Assembly (NCBI RefSeq): GCF_020731355.1
Contig: NZ_JAJFZK010000013.1
Location: 1-64,000, forward strand
DNA length: 64,000 nt
Direction: 5' to 3'
Source: Bacillus sp. REN16
GTDB lineage: Bacteria; Bacillota; Bacilli; Bacillales; Bacillaceae_L
Shown here piece after piece: positions 1 through 8,556 of this stretch. The position numbers were made by a program, and so were the translations under genes. Below the pieces are notes generated by a model. It worked only from the letters and a program-made list of their open reading frames with translations. It made no database searches and was not told where the DNA came from. Every line of letters starts with the position of its first letter. Position 1 is the stretch's first letter.

Positions 1-60
1 CTTTGACTTCGACAGAAGAAGCGAAGCAGCCGTAGGATATGGCTTCTGGAGCTAGACAAA
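1..60 (+). repeat. Possible tail of a family A dispersed repeat in the 23S-5S spacer
   Basis: The stretch shares GAAGCGA, GGCT and the closing GGAGCTAGACA with the right end of the family A repeats at 15277, 37697 and 56918. It is cut by the window edge and diverged, so the assignment is weak. Confidence 0.35.
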
Positions 61-120
61 TCACTTCAAATGAATGTATGAACGTTATCTAGTTTTGAAG
101 GAATGAATCCTTCATCATAG

Positions 121-236
121 TCTAGTGGCGATAGCGAAGAGGTCACACCCGTTCCCATACCGAACACGGAAGTTAAGCTCTTCAGCGCCGATGGTAGTTG
201 GGACTTTGTCCCTGTGAGAGTAGGACGTCGCTAGGC
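121..236 (+). rRNA. rrf: 5S ribosomal RNA
   Basis: The sequence has the usual Bacillus 5S layout: a 5' GGCGATAGCGAAGAGGTCAC segment, the CCGTTCCCATACCGAACACG core and the GTGAGAGTAGGACGTCGC 3' part, about 116 nt in all. The 5' and 3' ends can pair (TAGTGGCG with CGTCGCTA). The region just upstream resembles a 23S-5S spacer, so this is the tail of an rRNA operon whose 16S and 23S genes lie before the window. The ends are accurate to a few bases. Confidence 0.95.
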
Positions 237-243
237 ACTAAAA

Positions 244-271
244 GATCAACCAATATGGTTGGTCTTTTTTG
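244..271 (+). terminator. rRNA operon terminator
   Basis: AAGATCAACC pairs with GGTTGGTCTT around an AATAT loop and is followed by a T run. It sits directly after the 5S gene. Confidence 0.85.
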
Positions 272-296
272 TATTCATAGGAGTTTTGATGTGTGA

Positions 297-395
297 AGGT
301 ATATCACGAGGTTAAAAAATGATAAATGATATACCGCAAAAGAGTCTAACGGTATATCACGAAGCCGAAAAACGATAAATGATATACAATAAATG
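297..395. repeat. Two tandem copies of the 53-bp GGTATATCAC hairpin repeat
   Basis: Two units start at 297 and 350, exactly 53 bp apart. Each carries GGTATATCACGA, then AACGATAAATGATATAC or a close variant, so the outer arms GTATA/TATAC can pair. They are the same unit as the five-copy array at 11265-11525. Nothing else is visible between the 5S terminator and the stop of the leftward gene ending at 449. Confidence 0.75.
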
Positions 396-448
396 CTTTA
401 TTTTCAAGTTTATCTCATCTAAATTTCTTACGGATCCTTTTATTTACC

Positions 449-1276
449 TTAAACCAACAAAGCCCCAAGTAACGGTAAAAGAAGCGCAGCAACCCAGAGT
501 GGCGGGAATAGTTTTCTTGATTTTTTTACTTTTTTTGACGGTAGACTAATTTTATATATACTTCTATGTAAACAATTCATGACTGCAAAGATGATGGAGG
601 TTCCAATAAAACTATATAATAGTGTGACCATGTAATAGGCTATTTTTTTATCCGCAAACGGGATCTTAGTTATTAAATATGTCAAAACCAAGGATACCAG
701 GGCGAGAAAAAGCAATGTGCATATGTTCTTTATAAATAGTTTTGGCGACTTTGCAATTGCGTCGCTAACAGTAGTGTCTTCTATAACGATTATGTATGGG
801 GTTAGGCTGTAAACTAGTACAATTAGAATACCTAATAGGGTTAATGGCCAAAAAACATGTGAAAGAAAGTAAAGTATTCCCCCGATTATAAATTCAATTA
901 TCGAGAATTTCACCATTCTATCGAAATAGTAAGGGGCTATTTTTAAGATTGAATATGTATTATCTGGTCCTTCTAAAAAGCATTTCATAGAGCCAAGATA
1001 CATGCTGAGTGCATAGCTTTTTAAGAGAAGCATAGCAATGGTGGCTATGCTAGTAAGCACCCAATTTGAGGCTGTTCCCTGAAAAGTAAAATTTACCTTA
1101 TCTATTAATGGGATCCCATAGGGTATTGGGAAATCGGTGAATTGAAAAGAAAAAAGGGTGAAACCAATATATACTCCTGTCACTCCGATGAATGTGAGAA
1201 TTACGTTTACGATGAGTGGGATGAAGATTAGTCTTGGGTGGTAGATGGTATGATAAAGTCCTTTTGAAATATTCAA
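449..1276 (-). CDS. Multi-pass membrane protein, possibly EI24/CysZ-like
   Basis: The product has 275 residues. Hydrophobic segments lie at about 14-38, 70-95, 125-165 (probably two), 187-205, 213-232 and 257-275, so it should be an integral membrane protein with six or seven spans. The N-terminal pattern, a short amphipathic helix then HPRLIFIPLIVNVIL, recalls the start of EI24/CysZ-type proteins, but no motif proves a function. The start appears to be TTG, with GAGGTGAT five bases upstream. It follows the rhodanese gene on the same strand, with that gene's terminator in between, so it is probably transcribed separately. Confidence 0.7.
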   Translation of the reverse strand: MNISKGLYHTIYHPRLIFIPLIVNVILTFIGVTGVYIGFTLFSFQFTDFPIPYGIPLIDKVNFTFQGTASNWVLTSIATIAMLLLKSYALSMYLGSMKCFLEGPDNTYSILKIAPYYFDRMVKFSIIEFIIGGILYFLSHVFWPLTLLGILIVLVYSLTPYIIVIEDTTVSDAIAKSPKLFIKNICTLLFLALVSLVLTYLITKIPFADKKIAYYMVTLLYSFIGTSIIFAVMNCLHRSIYKISLPSKKVKKSRKLFPPLWVAALLLPLLGALLV

Positions 1277-1323
1277 AGTATCACCTCAGGTTATTCTTTC
1301 CATATTCTATCATAATGGACCAT

Positions 1324-1354
1324 GAAAAAACCTATTCCAATGAAGGAATAGGTT
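1324..1354 (-). terminator. Terminator of the leftward rhodanese gene
   Basis: Ten perfect pairs, AACCTATTCC with GGAATAGGTT, and a T run on the minus strand. The rhodanese stop codon lies at the edge of the stem. Confidence 0.8.
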
Positions 1355-1754
1355 ATTTTTTCTTTATTTTACCTGACCATTTTTTAAAGCCACCTTGGAG
1401 TTGGTAAAGTTCCTTGTAGCCTTTTTTACGAAGTAATTGTGCTGCACGACCACTGCGAACAGTGTTTTGGCAGTATAGGTAGACTGGTTTGTCAGGTCTG
1501 ATTTCTGTTAATCGTTGTTTCATCTGGGATAATGGGATATTACGTGCTCCCAGAATATGACCCCCGTCAAATTCGTTTGGTTCACGCACATCGATCAGTT
1601 GTGCTTTACGGTATCCTTCACGAAACTGTTCCTCGGTTAAAACAGTTACTATTTTCTTTTGGTAGAAGAATGTGAAAAGTGCGTACGCGATGAGTGCACC
1701 TAAAACAATTAAAAGTATTTCCAAAATCAATCTACTCCTTTTTCTATCTCTCAT
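1353..1754 (-). CDS. yqhL: Membrane-anchored rhodanese-domain protein (YqhL-like)
   Basis: The product is 133 residues with one N-terminal membrane segment (about 10-31) and a cytoplasmic rhodanese fold. The CH2A-type motif IDVREPNEF is at 54-62, and the active-site loop YCQNTVRSGRA puts the catalytic cysteine at residue 95. Such proteins carry sulfane sulfur as a persulfide on this cysteine. The physiological acceptor is not evident. The gene is divergent from lipM, the arrangement of yqhL and yqhM in B. subtilis, which supports the name. Confidence 0.85.
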   Translation of the reverse strand: MRDRKRSRLILEILLIVLGALIAYALFTFFYQKKIVTVLTEEQFREGYRKAQLIDVREPNEFDGGHILGARNIPLSQMKQRLTEIRPDKPVYLYCQNTVRSGRAAQLLRKKGYKELYQLQGGFKKWSGKIKKK

Positions 1755-1879
1755 TTTCTATTATATTCGTGTGGTCAAAAAGAATCAAAGGAATTCTCTG
1801 GAGGTTTTGATTTTGAAAATTAATATTTGTTCTGATAGACTAAGGAATGGCAAATAATATAGAACAAAGAGGGTTTCGT

Positions 1880-2716
1880 ATGGAAAAAGAGGTATGGAGA
1901 TTTATTGACTCTGGTCATTGTTCGCCGGAGTTTAATATGGCATTAGATGAAGCATTGCTTGATTGGAATAGCGAAGGAAAAATTCCGCCGACGATTCGTT
2001 TTTATGGTTGGAATCCCGCGACTCTTTCAGTTGGTTATTTTCAAAAAGTAGAAAAGGAAATAGATTTGGATGCTGTGAAAAAATATGGCCTTGGATTTGT
2101 TCGTCGTCCGACAGGCGGAAGAGGGGTCTTACATGATCAGGAACTTACTTATAGTGTGATTGTGTCGGAAGAGCATCCTGAAATGCCTAAAACGGTAACT
2201 GAGGCGTACCGTGTTATTTCTGAAGGTGTTTTGCAAGGCTTCCGTAAATTAGGACTTGATGCATATTTTGCGGTTCCTAAGACAGCTGAAGAACGTGAAG
2301 GATTAAAAAATCCGCGATCAGCCGTGTGTTTTGATGCGCCTTCTTGGTATGAGCTTGTTGTCGAAGGCAGGAAAGTCGCTGGGAGTGCGCAAACGAGACA
2401 GAAGGGTGTTATTCTTCAGCACGGATCAATCCTACTAGATATAGATGAGGATAAATTATTTGATCTATTTAAATATCCTAGTGACCGTGTCAAGGAAAGA
2501 ATGCAGCGTAATTTTAAAAATAAGGCAGTTGCCATAAATGCATTAAGGGAGATTCCGGTTACGATCGAAGAAGCGAAGAAAGCTTTTAAAGAAGGTTTTG
2601 AGGAAGGACTAAATATTGTGCTCGAGCCTTATCAATTGACAGACGATGAAATGGACTATGTTCACGAAATTGAAGAAAGACGATATAAAACAGATGAATG
2701 GAATTTTAAAAGATAA
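1880..2716 (+). CDS. lipM: Octanoyl-[acyl-carrier protein]:protein N-octanoyltransferase LipM
   Basis: LipM moves octanoate from acyl-carrier protein to GcvH, the first step of Bacillus lipoate synthesis. The 278-residue length equals that of B. subtilis LipM. The BPL/LplA/LipB fold shows [12 protein letters not shown] and [11 protein letters not shown], and the nucleophile Cys150 sits in SAVCFDAP. An upstream ATG at 1847 is in frame, but the ATG at 1880 is preceded six bases away by AAGAGGG and gives the family N terminus [12 protein letters not shown]. Downstream lipoylated enzymes in this window (BkdB) depend on this pathway. Confidence 0.95.
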   Translation: MEKEVWRFIDSGHCSPEFNMALDEALLDWNSEGKIPPTIRFYGWNPATLSVGYFQKVEKEIDLDAVKKYGLGFVRRPTGGRGVLHDQELTYSVIVSEEHPEMPKTVTEAYRVISEGVLQGFRKLGLDAYFAVPKTAEEREGLKNPRSAVCFDAPSWYELVVEGRKVAGSAQTRQKGVILQHGSILLDIDEDKLFDLFKYPSDRVKERMQRNFKNKAVAINALREIPVTIEEAKKAFKEGFEEGLNIVLEPYQLTDDEMDYVHEIEERRYKTDEWNFKR

Positions 2717-2738
2717 CGACTTTTTTTAGTCGTTATTT
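2715..2738 (+). terminator. lipM terminator
   Basis: AACGACT pairs with AGTCGTT around a T-rich loop and is followed by ATTTCC. The stem begins at the lipM stop codon. The T tail is short. Confidence 0.65.
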
Positions 2739-2916
2739 CCTTTGTAAAACGGAAAACTTTGGTATTACTGAGTTTGTTCTATTATAGCTAAATAGCAACC
2801 GACAAAATTCTTCAAAAAAGACGAAATAATTTAGTTTACCTAGTTTTTCCTCTGTTTTTCTTTGTATATTATACTATTTTTAGTTTGACAAAATAGATTT
2901 TGTTTTAACTGTTTAT

Positions 2917-2962
2917 CAACATGTAGTAGTGTCGAAAATTATTTTAACACTATATATTGATT
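2917..2962 (+). promoter_or_regulatory. Candidate tandem NrdR boxes upstream of nrdJ
   Basis: ACACTATATATTGATT (2947-2962) closely matches the NrdR box consensus acaCwATATaTwGtgt. A weaker partner, CAACATGTAGTAGTGT, occupies 2917-2932. The starts are 30 bp apart, close to the three-helical-turn spacing usual for NrdR pairs. A likely promoter follows directly: TTGTGT (2964-2969), 17 bp, TATGAT (2987-2992). Repression by dATP-loaded NrdR is the expected logic. The nrdR gene is not in this window. Confidence 0.55.
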
Positions 2963-3056
2963 TTTGTGTTGTCTTTCATATGGATATATGATACTTTAAT
3001 TTTATCACATTAAATTAAACATAATTGAATTAATAGATTTAAAGGGAGATGTGGGA

Positions 3057-6000
3057 ATGACTGTTGTGCTAGAAAAAATGAATATTAATGTTGAAAGGTT
3101 GAACCAGGATATACGCCTTTTTCCTCAGGTCCATCCAATTACGGATGACATGAAGATTACGCATAAGGGCGTATCTAAGCTTGTAATGCTTGATCGGTAT
3201 ACCTTTAAGGATACTGAAAAGCTTACTCTTGCTGAAGGCGACTTTGTTGTTCTAACGATCAAAGAGGATCCAAAGTTTCCAGCACGTGGTTTAGGTTTCA
3301 TCGTTGACATCGATTGGGAGCAAAAGACAGCACGGGTGCTAGTAGAAGAAGAGTATCGTGGTGTGCTGGACAACCCTGAGGAAGTGGAATCAGGGATTGT
3401 AAATCGTTCATTAGATGTTATTGAGAAGCCGCTTGAAATCTTCTATGAGCAAATCGCTAAGAGAAATGCGACTGGTTTGGCTTCTGTTGAGAAAACGGAG
3501 GAAAAGCGTCAGGAATGGTTTGAAAAGTTCTATCAAGAGCTAGTGAACCTAAACTTCATTCCAGCTGGCCGTGTTCTCTATGGGGCAGGTGCGGATACAG
3601 ATGTAACATATTTTAACTGTTACGTAATGCCGTATGTTCAGGATTCTCGCGAAGGTATCTCCGAGCACCGTAAGCAGGTCATGGAAATCATGAGCCGTGG
3701 TGGCGGTGTAGGAACGAACGGTTCTACATTACGCCCACGAAACACACTAGCACGCGGTGTTAATGGTAAGTCATCTGGTTCAGTTTCATGGTTAGATGAC
3801 ATTGCGAAATTAACACACCTTGTTGAACAGGGTGGATCCCGTCGTTAACAGCTCGGCGACGTAATCTCGTGAATTGCTGGAACACCCTAAAGCTTTATCA
3901 GCTACAACGTGACTGGCAACAGTGAGCGTGAATGCTTGAAAATGATAAGGATGAAACAATGGGCAATCAGCAGCGAAGAGCCTTTGGAAACAAAGGTTAA
4001 CGTTCAACGACTATTGAAACTTCCTAAAGTTTCCATTGTGATATCTGAATTAAGTAAGGAGGATTACGATTGGGAACAACGGAGGGAGTAAACCACATTC
4101 GACGGCGACGTAAATATGGGGCACGAGACAAAGAAAAATTAATCGAATTAATTATAAAACTTCATGACGAAGGCTACAGCCAAGTGGATATTGCAGATAT
4201 GCTAAGTATTAATAGAGGAACAATTAAGCGATGGAATGATGAACTTCACTTTATCAATTCAAGGTTACCTGGGGAAGCGGGAAAATTAAAATCAAAAAAA
4301 TATAATTACGACGAAAATTATTTTGCAACAATTTGTACCCCAAATCAGGCTTATATTGTAGGGTATATAACGGGAGATGGGACTATCTTCGATCGTAATA
4401 GTTCTAAAAGATTGGTTTTAGCTCTTGCTGAAACAGATAAGCAATTACTTTTTGATATTAGTGAAGAAATGAATATGAGAGAAGTTGTTAAATTCAGAAA
4501 GAAAAATGCTGAAAATGAACAAAATAAATTCTCATTGACCATCAATTCCACAAAAATGTGTGATGATTTAATAGCATTAGGGATTGGCCCAAGAAAAACT
4601 GGAAGTGAATCGTGGATTGATTTTGGAAACCATGAACTTCAATGGGCATATCTGAGGGGATTCTTTGATGCAGATGGCCATATAAGGGTATATCAAAGAA
4701 ATGGTTATCAAAAAGCGCGAATGGGCTTTACCGGAAATCCTATTATGCTAAAATCAATTCTTAATTTTCTAAAGGCACAAGGGTTTGCAAAGAAAGTTAA
4801 CTCTATCTCACACAAACAAGGTTGTTCTGATCTATATCTAAGTAGCATAGAAGAGTTACGCAATATTGGACAACAGCTGTATAGTCATGGTGATATAATA
4901 TTATTTCGAAAGTATGAAAAATTTCTTTCTTTGATGATATAGTCTGATCTCATGTGAAAGCATGAGAGGATGGCAGAAATGACCATCCCCCTCAAAAGAG
5001 GAGTAACAAATCGGGAGCACAAATGATCATGTTACAATCGGATCACCCGGACATTATTGAGTTCATTATTTCAAAAATGCAAAATCCAAGAATACTTCGT
5101 TATTTAATGGAAAATACAGAAGATGAAACAATCAAAAAATACGCACAAGAAAAACTTAAATTCACTCCATTTACAGAGCAGGAAGTTCAAATGTACCAAG
5201 GTATTGTGAACTATAAACAAATTCCTGGTCTAGGTGGATTTAGTGAAAAAATCATAAAAGACGCTGAACAAAAATTAGTAACAGGCGGAACTTATAGTGT
5301 TCATAATTCTGAGTTTTTAACAGGTGCAAATATTTCAGTTTGTATCACAAAGGATTTCATGCAAGCTGTTGAAGGAGATGGCTTATATGAACTAAAATTC
5401 CCAGATGTAGAAAGCTACAATGCAGAAGAAATGAAACACTACAATGAAGAATGGCATAAGGTTGGGGACGTACGTGAGTGGGAAAAGCTTGGTCATAAAG
5501 TACGTGTGTACCGTAAGATTAAAGCAAAAGAACTTTGGAACCTAATCAATATCTGTGCAACTTATGCTGCAGAACCAGGAATTTTCTTCATTGATAATGC
5601 TAACGACATGACAAATGCACAAAGCTACGGTCAAAAAGTTGTTGCAACAAATCCGTGTGGTGAGCAACCTCTAGCACCTTACAGTGTTTGTAACCTCGCA
5701 GCTGTTAACTTAGCTGAAATGGTGGATAAAGACACAAAAACAGTTAATTTTGATAAACTTAAGCAAACTGTTGAAGTTGGAATTAGAATGCAGGATAACG
5801 TTATCGATGCAACTCCATACTTCTTAGAAGCGAATAAAAAGCAAGCATTAGGTGAGCGCCGTGTTGGTCTAGGTGTTATGGGATTACACGATCTGCTTAT
5901 CTATTGTGAGACAGAATATGGTTCAGAAGAAGGAAATAAGCTGGTTGACGAAGTGTTCGAAACAATTGCAACTACTGCTTACCGTGCTTCAATCGAGCTA

Positions 6001-7065
6001 GCAAAAGAAAAAGGAAGCTTCCCATTCCTAGAAGGTAATTCACCAGAGGATGGCAATCGTATCAGAGAAGCTTTAATCAAAACTGGATATATGGAAAAGA
6101 TGCCGGAAGATATTAAAGAAGGAATCATAGAACACGGTATTCGTAATTCACACTTACTAACCGTTGCTCCTACGGGTAAACAACTTGCCCCCTATATTCG
6201 TAAGAATGTAGCGTAAACTTGGCTGTATGCGGGAAACTCCGAGTATCCTTTTGTACCTGTGTGCCGACACGAAAAGGTAAAAATCAAAAGGTGCGGAAAA
6301 TCCGCAGGGAAGGCGTGGCTGCCCCCTCAACGACTACACGCCGAGCAACCCTGTACAAAACGGGGTTGGTGATATAGTCTGGCCCATATGGCGACATATG
6401 GAGTGGGTACTAATAGTCCCACCCTCTATTGATGATAGAGAGTAACAAACGTGAGCACAGGAACAATGGTTGGCGTCTCTACAGGGTTAGAACCTTACTT
6501 CTCATTCTCATATTTCAGAAGTGGACGCTTAGGTAAGTTTATTGAAGTAAAAGCAGATATCGTTCAAGAATATTTAGATCAGCATCCAGAAGCAGATCCA
6601 AACAATTTGCCTAACTGGTTCGTTTCCGCAATGGAACTTTCACCAGAAGCACATGCTGATGTACAATGTGTCATCCAACGCTGGATTGACAGCTCCATCA
6701 GTAAAACTGTTAACGCACCAAAAGGCTATACAGTTTCACAGGTAGAAGCTGTATACGAGCGCCTCTACAAAGGTGGAGCAAAAGGCGGTACAGTCTACGT
6801 TGACGGAAGTCGTGATTCTCAAGTTCTTACATTAAAAGCAGAAGAGAATACTTTTGAAGATACAGAAGTGACAACAGAGCAAGAAGAAAAGCCAAAAAGC
6901 CGTGTAGTTCTAATGGATACAATCATGGATTTACGTCAAACTGACGTTACAATCGGATCAGAAGTGGGCGATACATGTCCAGTATGTCGTCAAGGGACTG
7001 TTGAAGACCTTGGTGGATGTAACACATGTACAAACTGTAATGCACAACTTAAATGTGGACTATAA
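3057..7065 (+). CDS. nrdJ: Class II (adenosylcobalamin-dependent) ribonucleotide reductase, interrupted by two group I introns
   Basis: The coding sequence is join(3057..3845, 5014..6177, 6454..7065), giving 854 residues without a frameshift. NrdJ reduces ribonucleotides to deoxyribonucleotides using B12. Visible signatures are YFNCYV (active-site cysteine region), NPCGEQPLAPYSVCNLAAVNL (finger loop) and a C-terminal zinc-ribbon-like CPVCRQG...CTNC...C tail. The joins restore GGSRR|GAQMIML and LTVAPTG|STGTM, both conserved stretches of the family. ATG 3057 is preferred to GTG 3051 because GGGAG lies eight bases upstream. Unspliced, the message yields only a 263-residue fragment ending at a TAA in intron 1. 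The gene stands between lipM and yqhO, where B. subtilis has mntR. Confidence 0.92.
3846..5013 (+). ncRNA. Group I intron 1 of nrdJ, with an internal homing-endonuclease gene
   Basis: This 1168-nt insertion lies between the GGSRR and GAQM codons. The 5' exon ends in U and the intron ends in G, as group I splicing requires. The exon end CGUCGU pairs over six bases with GCGACG at 3856-3861 (P1), placing the U.G wobble at the splice site. CGACTA (4007-4012) and TAGTC (4940-4944) supply the two P7 strands, and AATCAGCAGCGAAG is a P4/P6-type segment. Autocatalytic excision is inferred from this pairing. The endonuclease gene occupies the long stretch between the P7 strands, probably the P8 loop. 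Confidence 0.88.
4070..4942 (+). CDS. Intron-encoded LAGLIDADG homing endonuclease with N-terminal helix-turn-helix
   Basis: The product has 290 residues. A helix-turn-helix-like segment (about 20-58, with GYSQVDIADMLSINRGTIKRW) comes first. It is followed by two LAGLIDADG helices, VGYITGDGT at 97-105 and LRGFFDADG at 195-203, each with its acidic metal-binding residue. Such enzymes cut intron-less alleles and so spread the intron; some also help splicing. TTG is the start: TAAGGAGG ends seven bases upstream and no ATG fits. The stop TAG falls inside the 3' P7 strand of the intron, so the gene's end and the ribozyme core share bases. Both acidic motif residues are intact, so activity is plausible. 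Confidence 0.9.
   Translation: MGTTEGVNHIRRRRKYGARDKEKLIELIIKLHDEGYSQVDIADMLSINRGTIKRWNDELHFINSRLPGEAGKLKSKKYNYDENYFATICTPNQAYIVGYITGDGTIFDRNSSKRLVLALAETDKQLLFDISEEMNMREVVKFRKKNAENEQNKFSLTINSTKMCDDLIALGIGPRKTGSESWIDFGNHELQWAYLRGFFDADGHIRVYQRNGYQKARMGFTGNPIMLKSILNFLKAQGFAKKVNSISHKQGCSDLYLSSIEELRNIGQQLYSHGDIILFRKYEKFLSLMI
6178..6453 (+). ncRNA. Group I intron 2 of nrdJ (276 nt, no ORF)
   Basis: The insertion separates VAPTG from STGTM. The exon end GGGU pairs with GCCC at 6187-6190 (P1), with U.G at the splice site, and the intron's last base is G. CGACTACACG (6331-6340) and GATATAGTCT (6371-6380) form the P7 region, and AATCCGCAGGGAAGG resembles a P4/P6 core. Its 3' end, GAGAGTAACAAACGTG, resembles that of intron 1 (GAGTAACAAATCG), which suggests a related subgroup. 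Translation of unspliced RNA would stop 13 codons into the intron. Confidence 0.87.
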
Positions 7066-7074
7066 GTAAACACG

Positions 7075-7107
7075 AAGAGGGAATCAAATCGATTCCCTCT
7101 TTTTTTA
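7075..7107 (+). terminator. nrdJ terminator
   Basis: AAGAGGGAATC pairs perfectly with GATTCCCTCTT around an AAAT-type loop, followed by seven Ts. Confidence 0.9.
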
Positions 7108-7224
7108 TGCTCAACAATATTCGAACGTACTAATTCCCAAGCTATCTGATTACAAATGTATAAAGGCATTGTTTTTCTGCAGAACTCCCTTACATTTAAA
7201 AAGTAGGGGATTGGGAGGGGTTCC

Positions 7225-8109
7225 ATGTTAATCGATGGCGTTTTTTCGGGTGGCGGCATTAAAGGCTTTGCGCTTATTGGCGCTTATCAAGCAATTGAGG
7301 CTAGGGGATTAACCTTTAAACGAATGGCTGGAACGAGTGCAGGTTCATTAATTGCCTCCTTGATTGCAGCGGGTTACACAAGTAGTGAGATTATTGACCT
7401 CATGGAAGAATTAAACCTCAGTGATTTTTTAGATCAACGAAAAGCCCTCTTACCCACACCTTTGGCTAAATGGCTTCTTTTATATTGGCGGCTTGGTTTA
7501 TATAAAGGCGATATGTTAGAGAAATGGATTTATCAAAAGCTCCGCGCAAAGGGTGTCGTGACCTTTCAAAACCTTCCTCAAGGTCGTTTAAGAATAATTG
7601 CCTCCGACTTAACGAATGGACGAATCATGGTGTTGCCCGATGATTTAGAACGTTATGGCATTCATCCAGCATCGTTTCCAGTTGCTAAAGCGGTTCGGAT
7701 GAGTTGCAGCCTCCCTTATTTTTTTGAACCTGTCCGTTTAAAAGACTATCAAGGAAACTCAATTGTTGTGGATGGCGGGGTATTGTCCAATTTCCCAATT
7801 TGGCTTTTTGATGAGGAAAAAAAGCTAAAAAAACGCCCTGTCCTAGGAATCAAGCTGAGCGGAAATAGTCAGCAGCAAAAACAAAATAAAATTAATAATG
7901 CCTTCGATATGTTTGGAGCCCTTTTCGAAACGATGAAAAATGCCCATGATGGACGCTATATTTCACGTCGGCATGAAAAAAATATCATTTTTATTCCAAT
8001 TGAAAGTGGTTTGACTACAGAATTTGGTGTCACGGATGAAAAGAAGCAGGAACTTATTCGAGTTGGGAGAACCCGAGCAGAATCGTTTTTACGCACCTGG
8101 GGTTACTAA
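7225..8109 (+). CDS. yqhO: Patatin-like phospholipase family protein (YqhO-like)
   Basis: The 294-residue protein has the patatin core. An oxyanion-hole loop SGGGIKG is at 8-14, the nucleophile elbow GTSAGS has Ser38, and the dyad aspartate is in VVDGGVLSNFP (Asp183). Patatins hydrolyse acyl esters of membrane lipids; the substrate here is unknown. There is no signal peptide, so it should be cytoplasmic. GGGAGGGG lies just before the ATG. It ends facing yqhP across a shared hairpin, as in B. subtilis. Confidence 0.9.
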   Translation: MLIDGVFSGGGIKGFALIGAYQAIEARGLTFKRMAGTSAGSLIASLIAAGYTSSEIIDLMEELNLSDFLDQRKALLPTPLAKWLLLYWRLGLYKGDMLEKWIYQKLRAKGVVTFQNLPQGRLRIIASDLTNGRIMVLPDDLERYGIHPASFPVAKAVRMSCSLPYFFEPVRLKDYQGNSIVVDGGVLSNFPIWLFDEEKKLKKRPVLGIKLSGNSQQQKQNKINNAFDMFGALFETMKNAHDGRYISRRHEKNIIFIPIESGLTTEFGVTDEKKQELIRVGRTRAESFLRTWGY

Positions 8110-8123
8110 AAGAAGAATCAAAA

Positions 8124-8156
8124 AAACTTTATTCAGCCTATTGCTGAATAAAGTTT
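8124..8156. terminator. Bidirectional terminator between yqhO and yqhP
   Basis: A 14-bp perfect stem (AAACTTTATTCAGC with GCTGAATAAAGTTT, loop CTATT) with A and T runs on its two sides, so it can serve both converging genes. Confidence 0.85.
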
Positions 8157-8556
8157 AAAACAATGCACGATTCTTCTTTTTTCCCTTTTTTCCTTCAATT
8201 ACGGTTAGGTGTGTCGGATTCGTTTTTCGCTTTTTATGAATAGACGCTACATTCGACCGTTTTGTCGAACTTGTCGTAGGTTTCTTATTGCCCGCTCCCT
8301 GTGCCTTTCTGATACTTCCTGTTTTAAATCGCTTCCTTGATTGTTTAGCTGCGCGTAAATAAGCGGAATGTTCCATTCCTCCCATTCGTCGACTAATCAC
8401 AAATTTATATAGAAGATAGATAATACCTATGAATAGGAAAATCATGCCTGCCTGCACGAGTAATGAACCCGGACGAGTGAAAAGAGTGTAAACAAATCCA
8501 AGTGCACCTAATCCTAGTAAAACCATGACGACTATATTTGATTTACGACGATTCAT
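8155..8556 (-). CDS. yqhP: Small membrane protein YqhP-like, basic C-terminal tail
   Basis: About 133 residues. Two membrane segments (roughly 8-27 and 32-57 from the chosen start) are followed by a long lysine/arginine-rich, low-complexity tail ending KKGKKKNRALF. The function is unknown. A GTG three codons upstream is possible, but the internal ATG (MNRRKSN) has an AGGAGGTG ribosome-binding site at a better distance. The position opposite yqhO supports the name. About 290 bp of AT-rich sequence upstream, up to yqhR, shows no gene and no clear motif. Confidence 0.75.
   Translation of the reverse strand: MNRRKSNIVVMVLLGLGALGFVYTLFTRPGSLLVQAGMIFLFIGIIYLLYKFVISRRMGGMEHSAYLRAAKQSRKRFKTGSIRKAQGAGNKKPTTSSTKRSNVASIHKKRKTNPTHLTVIEGKKGKKKNRALF

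Noticed and set aside
1672-1857. Rightward 61-residue ORF
   Set aside because: It lies antisense to the rhodanese gene start and has no ribosome-binding site or recognisable features.
3909-4091. Small ORF in the 5' half of intron 1
   Set aside because: It overlaps the ribozyme core segments, has no ribosome-binding site and no family pattern.
3846-5013. Intein or frameshifted pseudogene in nrdJ
   Set aside because: The insertion begins with an in-frame stop codon, so it cannot be translated as an intein. Both exon joins restore conserved residues exactly, so the gene is not degenerate.
6451-7065. Separate gene starting at GTG 6451
   Set aside because: That GTG is the last three bases of intron 2; the frame is exon 3 of nrdJ.
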